A stretch of DNA of 64,000 nt from Glycine soja (Eukaryota > Streptophyta > Magnoliopsida > Fabales > Fabaceae). Where the stretch lies: assembly GCF_004193775.1 (NCBI RefSeq), contig NC_041011.1, positions 48,057,167 to 48,121,166 of the forward strand. Direction: 5' to 3'. Positions 36,291 through 47,673 of the stretch are shown here, one piece after another. How positions within the stretch are numbered: position 1 is the first letter of the stretch; every line of letters begins with the position of its first letter. The position numbers and the translations under genes were made by a program. The notes under the pieces were generated by a model. The model saw nothing but the letters and a program-made list of their open reading frames with translations, was not told the DNA's origin and ran no database searches.

Positions 36291-37336
36291 CAAGCCTGAT
36301 CATTAAAAAATGCTGTACTATTATTATTATTATTTTGTATTTTCTTTGATAGTTCATGTCAGTACATCGTGTGTGGTTTGGTTGTCTTTTGCTGAGTTGT
36401 AGTTCATGTTCATTTATTATGTTTGCATAGTGATATCACTGATATGTTGGTGTGAATATAACAATTTACTTTGTGTATACACAAGAAATTGAATTATTCA
36501 ATTTGGGTATTACGAATTTCTTGTAGCATTAGGCCATTACCCCCTCTGTCCCAGATGGTTAATTTATCCAAGTACTTTCTGCCTTATGGGACAATCTCAT
36601 CGTTAGTACGGGTATATTTCATGACCCAACAGTACAATTTTTCAGAGGATTTAATTTTGATCTAAAGTTGACGTGTCACCACGTTAATAAATAAGTTTGC
36701 CGATAACAACTAGTCTAAAAGTTAAATTATTGTAAGAATTTATCAAATTAGGACATTACTTAGGATTAATTATTTTTCTTAAGTTTGTATTAAAGTACTA
36801 AATAATTGACTTAGTTTAAAACGTAATGTGATCTTATTAAAAGTAAAACATATTTACTCAGTTAAACAAATTTAGTTTAGACGAACTAATTGTTTAATCA
36901 AATAATTAATCAAAAAGTGTTGTAATATTCTTTAATGTTTCTCGTTAGTTATTGGCATGCCAACACTGTAATTCCTACTCATGTGGCATATTTCACCCCT
37001 GTACTTATGTGAATCAAAGAACACATCAACTTCACCCTTGTCTGTACTTTGGTGAATCAAAGAACACAGCAACAACAGCTTGGTCCATCATATACACATA
37101 AACAGAAGCAGTTGAAGGGCAAGAACAATATCATTAACTCTGAATTCATTAATGTTAACTTTTAGCTACTGCTATCAAGTGGAGGGTAAAACTTGATCTC
37201 TAAGCAACTTTTCTTCTATCTACCTTTTTTCCCTTCTAGACCAACTATTGAAAACCAGCTACATGGTGAGTGCATTTACAAAAAAGAAGAAAAGGCAAAG
37301 AAAATTTTCCTATCAGTTCAACTGAAGGAGACTATC
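36291..37336. other. Convergent intergenic region between remorin and MYB genes
   Basis: The 3' ends of the plus-strand remorin gene and the minus-strand MYB gene face each other here. No other gene was seen. Confidence 0.6.
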
Positions 37337-39226
37337 TTAGTCACATGTACCATCAAGGAGATTTTGGAAATGATCATTCTGTCCCAAGAATCCCATATCA
37401 CTATCAGGCATATGTAGAAGGTGCTTCAGTGTTGAATCAGAAGTATCAAGAAATTCATAATTGCCTGAGTCAGAACCAGCTGTGTCATCATCAAGCTTTG
37501 GTTTGTAGCTACTTGTTTGTTCATGAACCATGCTCACATCCTCCAGCTTTGGAATGCAACTACTATTTCCAGTGTTGTTTTTCACCTGCAATGACACATC
37601 TGAACAAGACTCCAATTTTGATGAGGATGAAGGTTGTGAGACAAGGCTTTGACTCACTACTCCTTCTTCCTTTCCCTTGATCATGCGAAATGACTTTCCA
37701 ACCTCTGAATTCCAAAGTTGAAGAAAGTGATCAGGGCATGTTTTACTCGTTGGCCATGAATTGAGCATTGTGGATTCCATTGACAACCTTGCCTCTGCCT
37801 CAACTCTCACACTCTCCCATTGTACCATGTGACGCGTCGAAGGAGATTCAGACTTCACAATCGTTGGATCAGGAATCACACATAGCTGTTTTGCTCTTTG
37901 GGAATAACATGATCGAAGGAGACGCTTCTTCAGATGGGTATTCCAGTAGTTCTTAATCTCATTGTCTGTTCTTCCAGGTAGTTGGGATGCTATAGAAGCC
38001 CACCTAAGTGAATATAATATCACAAGTACGGATTAATGCAACCAACTATCAAAGTATGGAGGTCTAAGGTTATTTATGAAATTTGAAAGTTCTCCTTTTC
38101 CTTAAAAGTTCTAATTAGTATACAAGGAATCCTTGATGTCAAAAGGGATTGAAAGAATGACAATTAAAAAAATGAAAACACTATGCATTGAAACTAAACA
38201 ATATCCATTGGTAGTGACACATTTTTTAGTATCCAACAATGGCCAAGATGAATATACTATGCAGCTTATTAGTAAAATAAGCCTTCAGGACCTAGAGGGT
38301 TTTGGTATTGCATGTGTATAGTGTACATGTTGAAAAAAAAGAGCAAATGATGCAATGTGGTACCTGTTGCCAAGCATGCCATGAAGTTGAACAATTGTAC
38401 TTTCTTCTTCACTAGTAAATGGGCCACGCTTGATGCCAGGACGAAGATAGTTTATCCACCGAAGCCGACAGCTTTTTCCACATCGTAGGAGACCTAGTTG
38501 TAAAAACACATCGATTAAATGGTTTTTCGTTTAATAATTCCTCCATCTTTATAACCACGCCTTCACCTTTCTCCTTCGGACTGTGTCAATTTTTCACCCT
38601 TTTCACATAGCACGCTTCAAATCCCCCGTCCAACAAAAATTTCCAAAGGGGAAAAATCCAATTGGATCAAAATAAAGTTCTATGCATATGCCAACAAATT
38701 TGGTTACAGTAAGTATTGAATCAGAACACAATTAAATTAACAACCAAAATAAAGTACAATTGGAACTGTACTAATTACTTAAACGCCAAAAAAAGTTGTA
38801 CAACATGCAGAAATTGCTGCTAGGAGAACACAACCAAAAGCAACAATCGGGGGTTTTCTTCATTATGAAAACAAGTCACATTGAGATTGGAGTTGATTCA
38901 AGAGTAAGCTCAGAGTTTTCACTAATTAATACCTAAAACCTTGAAGAAAAATGAAAACTTTAGCGATAAGTAAACAATCCCTATTCTTCTTCCCCGTCTT
39001 CAAAATTTTCCAAAAAGGCAAACATAAAAGTACTCTTAGCTTTCAAGAAATGAAAAAGCAGAGAAGAAGAAGAAGAAATAGCACCTGCATGTTTGGGAAG
39101 TGAACGCCAACTTCCATGGCCATGTTTGTGGATGTAGTCAACCAAAGATTGGTCTTCTTCAGGTGTCCAAGCTCCCCTTCTGACTCCATGTTTCTCACAA
39201 CAAGGTGCTTTACCCATCTTCACCAC
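37337..39226 (-). CDS. R2R3-MYB transcription factor
   Basis: Exons 39226-39085, 38493-38364 and 38003-37337 give 312 residues. The intron positions (after KHAG and after LGNR) are the standard R2R3-MYB pattern. R2 covers about residues 14-65 ([44 protein letters not shown]). R3 covers about 66-117 ([50 protein letters not shown]). Tryptophan spacing is canonical, with Phe replacing the first Trp of R3 as usual. The start could also be the third in-frame codon at 39217 ([11 protein letters not shown]), which better matches relatives. The C-terminal region is Ser/Asp-rich and ends [20 protein letters not shown], a possible activation region. It most resembles subgroup 9 (MIXTA/MYB17-like), but the subgroup is uncertain. 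Confidence 0.93.
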
Positions 39227-39944
39227 TCATTCATTAGCATTACCACACACCCAACAATTAATAATATTTAATACTAACACAGACTTTTTTTACCTTGCAG
39301 CTGCACACACTGAAGTGATGACAGTAACAATTGGGGTCAGGGTCTATTCATCACAGCCAAAAAAAGGAAGAAGGAAAGAAGAGTGTTGCAGAAGGAAACG
39401 GGAAATTAAATGCATGTGTGTATGATAATATAATAGGACAATGGGGCGGCTTAGAGGTCCACTAGTACACATTTATATATAAGTATAAAAACATATATAC
39501 CTCTGTAAAGCAAAGTGGTGTGGTTCTTAATGGCGTCATAAAAAGCAAATATATGGAGAGATCAGTGAGAGGGGATGCAGAAAACGAGGGAAGTGCAATG
39601 GAAGTGTGAGGATGAGGGAGAAACGTCATGTAACAACAAAAGCAGAAAGAGAGAGAGTGTTGAAACTTGGGTTGGAGCGGTGGAAGAAAAGACAAAGAGA
39701 GAGTGATGGCAATGGCATAATATCTAATGAATGTTCATTGGTTAAGGTGAACTGTGTTGAGTTGACGAGCTGCATTTATGTTCTGAACTGCCCCGTCAAA
39801 CCTTCGTCAACGTGCCTTCTACTAGAAAATGCCTTGGCTCTTAACTTCATAACTGAAAATCAGCTCTAGTCTCATTTGAATTTCATAATTCACTCCCAAA
39901 GGATGATATTTTTGTCTACTTCTATTATATGATTTGATTACAGA
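39227..39944. other. Upstream region of the MYB gene
   Basis: Probable promoter and leader of the minus-strand MYB, including GA/CT-rich stretches. The open frames here are short and unrecognised. Confidence 0.5.
39472..39482 (-). promoter_or_regulatory. Possible TATA box of the MYB gene
   Basis: On the minus strand the site reads cttatatataaa, about 245 bp upstream of the MYB start codon. This implies a fairly long leader. It is a motif match only. Confidence 0.35.
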
Positions 39945-40285
39945 ATTAGTTTTTTAATTTGGATATTTTCTTTTAGTGTTTGAAATTTAAAAATATTTTT
40001 TTTAGTTTCTGAATTTTGATAATTTGTTTTTTTAATTCCTATCTATCTGACAAGTTTTTAATAATTTGTGGGTTTTTAGTGTTCTATCTTAAAATACAAA
40101 TTCAAACAGCTAAAAAATAAAAGTTAATTTATAACGGCTAAAAATTATTATAAAATATTGATTTATTATGTCATAGATTAAAAATTTTTTGTCAAAATTC
40201 AAGAAAAAAAATTTAAATTTTAAGGAATAAAGAAAATACACGTCCAACTTCAAAGACCGAAACAATAATTAAATCTTATTTAAAG
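39945..40285. repeat. Degenerate foldback element
   Basis: The left arm (aattagttttttaatttgga, tttttagtttctgaatttt) is mirrored on the right by aattcaagaaaaaaaattt and cttcaaagaccgaaacaata. It is of the same general 'tttagt' foldback type as 10212-10752, but more diverged. A further partial arm follows at about 40410-40530. Confidence 0.5.
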
Positions 40286-42088
40286 CTAATTTTTATACTT
40301 ATTTTAAAAATTATTAAAATTGATTTCATAATATTGATTTTCTAAATTAGATCATAAGACTGATCTATTTTGAATTTGTATTTTAAAATTGTTACAAATG
40401 TTAAAAAACTATCACAAAATACTAAAACACAATCTAAACTATTAATTTATTATGTCAGAGATTAAAAAATAATTTATTAAAATTTAGGGATTAAAAAAAA
40501 TTCAGATACTAATACATTAACTAATTAAGCCTATAATTAATATATAAGCTTATTCTTTTAATGATTTTAACCAATAAAAAATTGTTTAAAATAGTGTGTA
40601 TGTTATTAACACTTCTATTAAAATTTATAATTTTTTTTAATTAATCATATGAGAATCTTTAATTAGAAACTACTTTGTGCGATGCACATATTAGTGTGAT
40701 ACAAATGTTAGTTTCAGAGCAGTAAAGATAATAAATATTTTTAAATAAGAATGTAAAAACAAAAACTAAAAAAAATTGTATTAACAACAATAAAATTTAA
40801 AAATAAAGAATATTTTTCTTGAATAAACATCCATAAAATTTTAGAATTTTTAGACATGTTCTCATTTCAATGATAAAAAAAGAAGACCTGTTCTCATTAT
40901 TTTCTAACAAATTTTTTAAACCATACTGGAATGCATTATAAAAAAAGTAATGTGAATAAATACATGTCTTGAAAGATGTAGTCCAACAAAAGAAAGTATC
41001 TAAACTTAAAATTTATTAATTGTCATTGCAAATATTGGATAGATATCGAGTTAGTTTGTCTAAATTTTTAATTTTTTTTTAGAAAAGTGTTTTTTAGATA
41101 AAAGTTGTTTTTAAAAAAAAACATATCAAATTTGCTTCTTAACTTTCTTTTTAAAAATTTAAAATAAAAGAAGTTTAGAAAAATACAAAAAAGTAGAAAA
41201 GTGATAATTTTATTAAAAAGCACTTTTTTAACAAAGGAATTTAAACAAACTGATCAATTATTTATAAACATTTCATTAAATATTTTAAATATATTTTGTA
41301 TTCTTAAGGCGTGGGTTAAAAATTATTTACAATCAAAATAGACTATATTATAGATATGAAAAATATATTTAAGTATTTTTTAAATAATAAATCAATAAAC
41401 ATTCTCAATTTTTTTTAGAAATATCTTATTTTTTATTTAAATATGATTTTGATCTTGTTTCAACTTTTGATAGTTGTTTCCAAAATTAAAATTCAGTGTA
41501 TCGTTGTTTACTAAAAAATTCGTTACTCAACTCTTCGTATCAAACACATTTCAAATGTATGCACGTGGTTGCTTTTATCAGGCTTCTAAGAGAAATGTTA
41601 AGGCTTGAACATTTTTAAATAAAGTGTAATAGCAAGGGTATATTATTCTTAATTTATTTTAAAATATACATGGTATACCTTTTGTGATTGTGGATGATCG
41701 ATTACCCAAATCACAATACTCATCTTGCACCAAAAAATGAAAAAAAAAACACGAAAAATAACAATTTTCCACGAGGACCATGATAATTGAAAGAACGGAG
41801 AAAGTGCTAAAGAAGGGAAATGCATGTTCTTATTAAGGGGTTTATCATATAAAGCTTTTTTGCCACCCCTTATCTTTTGTCCACCCATAATGATTCCTTT
41901 TGCACACACTAGGAATAACTTCTTTTCCAAGTTCTCTGACTCATTCCTTAACCTCACACATTCTATATAAGGGCCCTGCAATGCAAACAAATTTATTTAT
42001 CTGAGTCATTAAGAAAGGAGAACAAAACCATTATCCATTATTTGAGATAAAAGAGAAATTTCCAGAGACTTGTTTAATCTCAAAGGAT
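40286..42088. other. AT-rich spacer upstream of the SEC22-like gene
   Basis: Apart from the partial foldback arm, it shows low-complexity AT-rich DNA. The last 130 bases hold a likely TATA box and leader. Confidence 0.5.
41962..41971 (+). promoter_or_regulatory. Probable TATA box of the SEC22-like gene
   Basis: tctatataag lies about 120 bp upstream of the ATG at 42089, a normal distance for a plant TATA box with a short leader. Confidence 0.45.
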
Positions 42089-43570
42089 ATGGTTAAGGTA
42101 ACTATAGTTGGAAGGGTAAGCGATGGATTACCTCTAGCACAAGGATTGAGATATATGAATGAAGAGAATGGATATCTTTCATGTTACAGGCAACAAGCAG
42201 AGTTCATACTCCAAGAATTTTCAAGGGGAGCATTAACAGCTTCCAAGATGACTATTCATATTGATAATTTCTGCTTTAAGTATCCTTCCTTTTTAGTTTT
42301 TTCTCTTCTTTTAATTTATTTCAAATTCAGTTTTGTTTCTGTTATCGATGAAGTTGTTGTCATGCTTGCAATTTTCTGTTATGCCTCATATTCTTCATTT
42401 ACTTGTACCCCTTTATCACAGGCTAATCTTTCAGAAAATAGAGTTTATGTTGAGTCTATTAAAATTCCATTTAAGCCATAGACTTTAAATTAATGGCACT
42501 TGCCTTTTTTTGGCTTTTTATTCCTCTCTAGTTCCTGAAGTTGCATTGCATTAAATTTGATTATGATTATACTCTTTTGGTATTAAGCTACTTGGTCGAG
42601 AATGGAGTTGTTTTCATTGTGTTGTGTGAGTTCACGTACCCAAGAAAACTGGCCTTCCATTACCTACAAGATATACAAAAGGAATTTGAGAAGTTTGATA
42701 AAACCCTCATAGGCAAAATCACAAGGCCATACAGCTTTGTCAAATTTGGTAATTCCCTTGAACCACTAGTCTGCTACAATGATATCATTGTCAAGCACTT
42801 GGTGTTAATGTTTGCTAAATAAGGAAATGGAGGTCCACTTTTTTTTTTCCCCAATATTTTCTCTTTGTGAAATTTTTGTTTTGTCATATTTCCTTGCCAA
42901 ACAAGTCACAATTTCTTTGTCAGATGGTATAATTGCAAACATTAGCAGACAATACATCGATACAAGAACTCAGGCCAACCTATCAAAACTTAATGCTAAC
43001 CGGAAACAAGATTTAGACATTGCCACTGAAGACATTTACAACATTTTAGAAAGGAAGAGAAATTCAGGTAAGGTAATTCCTCCTCCCCAACTGTTCATAT
43101 TGATACTTTTGATTGTTTGCACTAAGAAAACAAGTTATGTAACTTTTTGGTCACACGCCCATATCTTATAATGACAGAAACAATGAGAAGCTCACCGGTT
43201 ACTCTTCTGCCTGAATCCACAATATGGTGTTCCCCACGCCTTGAGGTATGCTAAAGTTGAATGCTCTAATTAATGTTACTTGTTATACATTTCATATCGA
43301 CTAGTGATATGACTAAACAATCCTAACCTTGCATGCTAGTTTTATAGGATTAAGTCTAAATATCCAAATTTTAAAATGAAATCAGTCCTTGCACGAGGGA
43401 ATGTGTTGGTTTTGTCAGGTTAAATCAGACCCAAACCCAATTCTACCATTAATTGTTCATTTTATTCTTTTGGAGCATAGGTGATTGCGTTGAAATGGAC
43501 ACCTGTTATGATCATTGTCATTACTTCTATGGCTCTTCTATGGGCTAGCTTAGCCGACTTTATTGTTTAA
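42089..43570 (+). CDS. SEC22-like longin/SNARE-like protein
   Basis: Exons 42089-42279, 42588-42748, 42924-43067, 43178-43245 and 43481-43570 encode 217 residues, close to SEC22 (about 218). The longin domain (about 1-117) reads MVKVTIVGRVSDGLPLAQGL, KMTIHIDNFCFN|YLVENGVV, SYPRKLAF-like TYPRKLAFHYLQDIQKEF and RPYSFVKFDG. The central part (QYIDTRTQANLSKLNANRKQ then DLDIATEDIYNILERKRNS) replaces the usual R-SNARE helix. It appears degenerate, since the heptads around the central layer Arg of true SEC22 are not evident. A C-terminal anchor follows (WTPVMIIVITSMALLWASLA). SEC22 acts in ER-Golgi fusion. This protein resembles a divergent plant paralogue class annotated only as SNARE-like, so fusion activity is doubtful. 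The splice frame is fully open, so it is not an obvious pseudogene. Confidence 0.85.
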
Positions 43571-44244
43571 AGCTGGTGACTATCCCTGAGATCATGACTA
43601 AAGAAGATGGTTTAATACCATAAAACTTCAATGCGCTGCAAGGACTTAAATAATATGTCATGGTCCACTAGTATTGAATATGATACAACATTGATGTGGA
43701 GAAAAAAATAAAGATATGGAGTGGTCCATTGCTATCCCTTCCCCAGCACATAATCTAGGGAAAACAAAGAAAGAGAGATACAGAATGAAGAAGAAAAAGT
43801 CTGATTTGTCACGGAATTTCTACTCTCTACCTTGAAAGTGAAAATTTTCCTTTTGATACACTCGACTGACACGAGTTGCCTTTGATATTTTTATATGTAC
43901 TAAATCATTTGTAAACATGGTAATAAATTGGTATTTGTCAAATTTATTATATAATTTATGATTATTATATATATTATTAAGTTGGTGTCCATCTTTCTCC
44001 AAAAAAAAAAAAAAGAAGTTGGTGTCTCTCTGTGTCGTCATATCTACTTGTGGTGTGTTGTTAATAAGGATGGTTTGCACAAAATTGACTTGTAGAAATT
44101 TATTTATTTATTTATTTTTCAGAAGACTTGTAGGAATGTTAGAACGAATCAATTTGTTTAACTCATCTATATGAATTGGATTTAGAAATGGAAAACTGAA
44201 TCAGGCTAACCAAATTGACCCAAACTTGTTCGATAAAATATAAG
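43571..44244. other. 3' flank of the SEC22-like gene
   Basis: No gene recognised. A minus-strand 86-codon frame at 43820-44080 runs through homopolymer and is not accepted. Confidence 0.5.
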
Positions 44245-44505
44245 GAGCGTTGCTAGGTGCACCCAGCACTAGCCACGAAAAGATAAAAATACCCCTTACA
44301 GATCAAGTTGATCCGTAAGTTAATTTTTAAGACTTACGAATCAACTTGATCCATAAGTCTTTTACAAATCAACTTGATCCGTAAGTCTTTTACGGATCAA
44401 GTTGATCCGTAAATCTTTTACGGATCAACTTAATTCGTAAGGGGAGAAATTAACAGAGACAGTTTTATCATTTTCAAAGAATGTTGGGTGCACCTAATAA
44501 CACTC
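44245..44505. mobile_element. MULE-derived MITE with palindrome array and 9-bp TSD
   Basis: Terminal inverted repeats are gagcgttgctaggtgcaccc on the left and, inverted, gagtgttattaggtgcaccc on the right. The 9 bases aaatataag flank both sides perfectly (44236-44244 and 44506-44514), the target-duplication length of Mutator-like elements. The interior is a tandem series of about five near-palindromes of the form acggatcaagttgatccgt separated by aagtctttta. It has no coding capacity. The terminal core tgctaggtgcacccagca is exactly complementary to the right end of the composite MULE near 18090, so both belong to one terminus family. Confidence 0.88.
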
Positions 44506-44514
44506 AAATATAAG

Positions 44515-45106
44515 GTTTAGATTTAATTTTTTTAACTTAAATTAAATACAGGCTCGCAATCGTATTGAACCAACTCATATTGGACTGAATAACCCATTTT
44601 ACCACCTATAGTTAGGACTATTAGGTTAAATTGCATAATTGAATTCGTCAATCCCATAATAATCTCAAATCACCTAATAGTTTATTCAGACTTCACAATT
44701 ATTACTTAATAGTCATGAATTTTCACCCAAAAAAAACTTTAGTCTATGAACCTTTAAAATTTTGCAACCATCAGGTATAGCAGCTATGTAGTTGTGATAT
44801 TTTACAATCATATCATATTCATATACATGGCCAAATTTCTACATATTAACCCACTAGCACTTAATCAACGCCAAAAATGTTTTAAGATTTTCTGTAAAAA
44901 CATTGAAGACCCCGGAAGTTGACTTCTTAGTTTGAAACGAAATTACATATATGTATGCAACGACAATGAAGTGGGTAGGAGTATAGTACATACAACTTGC
45001 AATGGAACTATTATTTTATATATATTGCTAAAGTTTGATTGTTTTCAGTATGTATAAAATTAGAAAATAATATTATTCCTTGCTGACCAGCCCTGAAACT
45101 TAGCTC
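44515..45106. other. Spacer before the LAF1-like MYB gene
   Basis: AT-rich DNA holding the 3' flank of the minus-strand MYB. Nothing else recognised. Confidence 0.5.
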
Positions 45107-47530
45107 TCATATGTACATTATTGCATCATTGCTCATGCTGAAATTGCTACTTAAGTCAAACCCGGGCATACAATGAATGTAACCATTTTCCACCATTTGA
45201 TTTGCATACTTTAGCTGTGAATTGAACATCTCAGGGGCTGGAATGTTACTTACACATCTATTATAGTCTCCACCAAAGGGCACCTCTGACATATCATGAA
45301 TTGCAGCTTCTTGAAAAGTTGAATTATGATCAAATCCATTCCTCAAACCCAAAGACTCCACTGAATTTGCAGAGTTTACATGATCCAATGAAAGCCACTC
45401 GGCAAATAACAGTTTTGGTAAGGAGCTTTGACAAGACTCTTTGGTGAAGTTATAGATCTGTTGGCCTTGAGTTGCAAGTTTTTGGATAGAATTTGAAGAG
45501 TCTATTGTATCTGAGCTTGAGCTAGCATACTTAATTTGGTTATGAGATTCCATTTCCTTAGCTTTGGCCACTCTCTTTTTCAAATATGAATGCCAATAGT
45601 TTTTAATCTCATTGTCTGTCCTTCCTGGCAAATGCTGTGATATCTGTGACCACCTAGCCAATATAATTCAAGTTGCTCTCAGCAGTCTTAATTAAAAGAG
45701 GAAGAAATTACACTGCAAATTTTATTTTACTGGAAAGTAGTGTTGAATTTCTGTTATAAAGTTTGGGATTTCAGCTGTAAATTAATGTTACCAAGTCACA
45801 CACACACAAATTCTTTATGTGAATAAATTATTTTCAATGTATAAAATGTTTGATGATTACTAATTGGAATATAAGAAGGGGCACTCTGTCATTCTATAAA
45901 ATGGACAAATAAAATTGGGCTAGATTTAAATTAAATATACAGAATTGAGGAATAGTAGAATAGACTTTTTTTGTTTTCAATATTCATCCCTCTTAAAAAA
46001 AAAGGATCATGCTTTCTAACTTCTAAGCCAATTCGTGGCTTGACTGACTTGTCAGTTCTTCCATCTATTTTTTCATTTTTAAAAGGACCCAGTTGCTTTT
46101 ATAAAACAGAATTAAATATTAAACTACTTCCAATCCAATTACATTCCCTAGCTTAAGCCTCAGATATTGAATAGGAGACATTTTTTTTTCCTTGCATCAT
46201 TTTGTACTAATGGAAACTTAATTTAACACTTAACACCTATTCCTGACAGGTCTTTATCAATATTTTACAAAGTAAATTACAAAATTTACTTATTCCGCAT
46301 CAACTTGCTCATAAAATTGAAACTATTAAAATTTGATAAAGTGAAGAAAGATGTACTCTTTCTGGCTTACTTGTTGCCTAGCATGTCGTGAAGGGTGAGG
46401 ATTGTCTCCTCTTCCTGTTTGCTGAACTTTCCTCTCTTTAATCCTGGCCTTAGATAGTTAATCCACCTTAATCTACAGCTCTTTCCATTCCTTTGCAAGC
46501 CTGCACATAAATGTATTTGCCCCAACAGTGTCAGGTAAAATTTTTAAAAAATTATATAAATACCTGATGGTTTGACTATAACACTTTGTTTATTACCAGC
46601 AGAATTTACTGACTCAATATGCCGGTCTGGTCTACCAAAAGGTGTAAAAATTACGCAAGCCAGAATTGTCAAATTAATTTAGCAAGGAGGATTATGAAAT
46701 TCTAATAACTACCAAGTCATGCATTTCACAAGTGTTTTTAACTGTTAGTGTGAATAAAAAAAATGGATGACATTAGTTTAATTAATAGAGTATTATTTGA
46801 CTGGTAATTAAAAAAATTAAAAACTGAATGAACTGAAAAAATTAAAAACCAAAAAAGTAAATGGAATTGGATTGGTTTTCAAATTCAAATTTAAAAGCCA
46901 ATCGTACCTAAATCTAACAAAAATTATACTAATATTTTAGTAAGAATATTTTTATAATGTCCGTGATTACTTGAGTTTTTTTTATAACTACTTAAGAATT
47001 TTCTTATCGTGCCACAAACACCTCTTCGTAGAAGTATTATTTTCCTTATCAATACAATCTTTTCATACCCAGAATTGATTATTAATTCAAATAAAGGGAA
47101 ACGAAAAGCTTATTAAGACATTTCAAATTTATAGATGTTAAAATCAGTGAAACATGCTCACATTTTCCATTTGATAACATAATCTGAGTTCAAATAAGTA
47201 GTAGGCATACTTTCAAATCAAAGAAGAGAAACCTTTTTCCAAGATGACCAATTAGATGTCTCCATTTAATAATATAACAGTATCAAGAGTATGGAATAAT
47301 GTCCCTTTGTCAAGTACATATCAGGAATATGCTCACTGTGGTATGATTGAGGATTGACAAAAGGTCACAAACAGGGAAGAAGAAAGAAACCAACCTGCCT
47401 TAATGGGGACAGAACTCCAACAGCCATGACCATGTTTAAGGATGTGGTTTCTGAGCTTGTTGTCTTCTTCAGGTGACCATAACCCCTTCTTATGTTTTGC
47501 TTTTCCCTTTTCCATTGGCTGGAACCCCAT
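45107..47530 (-). CDS. R2R3-MYB transcription factor, LAF1/MYB18-like
   Basis: Exons 47530-47395, 46500-46371 and 45653-45107 give 270 residues from [20 protein letters not shown]; an in-frame ATG at 47545 (MRLSK...) is an alternative. R2 reads [40 protein letters not shown] and [13 protein letters not shown]3 reads [40 protein letters not shown] and YWHSYLKKR. The blocks [18 protein letters not shown] and [19 protein letters not shown] closely match the LAF1/MYB18/MYB19/MYB45 group. LAF1 works in phytochrome A far-red signalling, but other members act in flower and stamen development, so the role here stays open. The C-terminal part is Ser/Asn-rich and unconserved. Both introns are in standard MYB positions, and the frame is intact. 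Confidence 0.93.
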
Positions 47531-47663
47531 TTTACTTAGCCTCACAGAATTTCACTTCAATGGTAGGCTTGGAATTGTATTGGATTCTCTACAACAGAAT
47601 ACACAGAGCAAACTAAGAGAAGGAAGGGAAAATATTTGGTAGGGAAACAGTGCACAAAGAGAC

Positions 47664-47673
47664 TTATATATAA
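47664..47673 (-). promoter_or_regulatory. Possible TATA box of the LAF1-like MYB gene
   Basis: On the minus strand the site reads ttatatataa, about 135 bp upstream of the preferred start codon. It is a motif match with a plausible distance. Confidence 0.4.
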
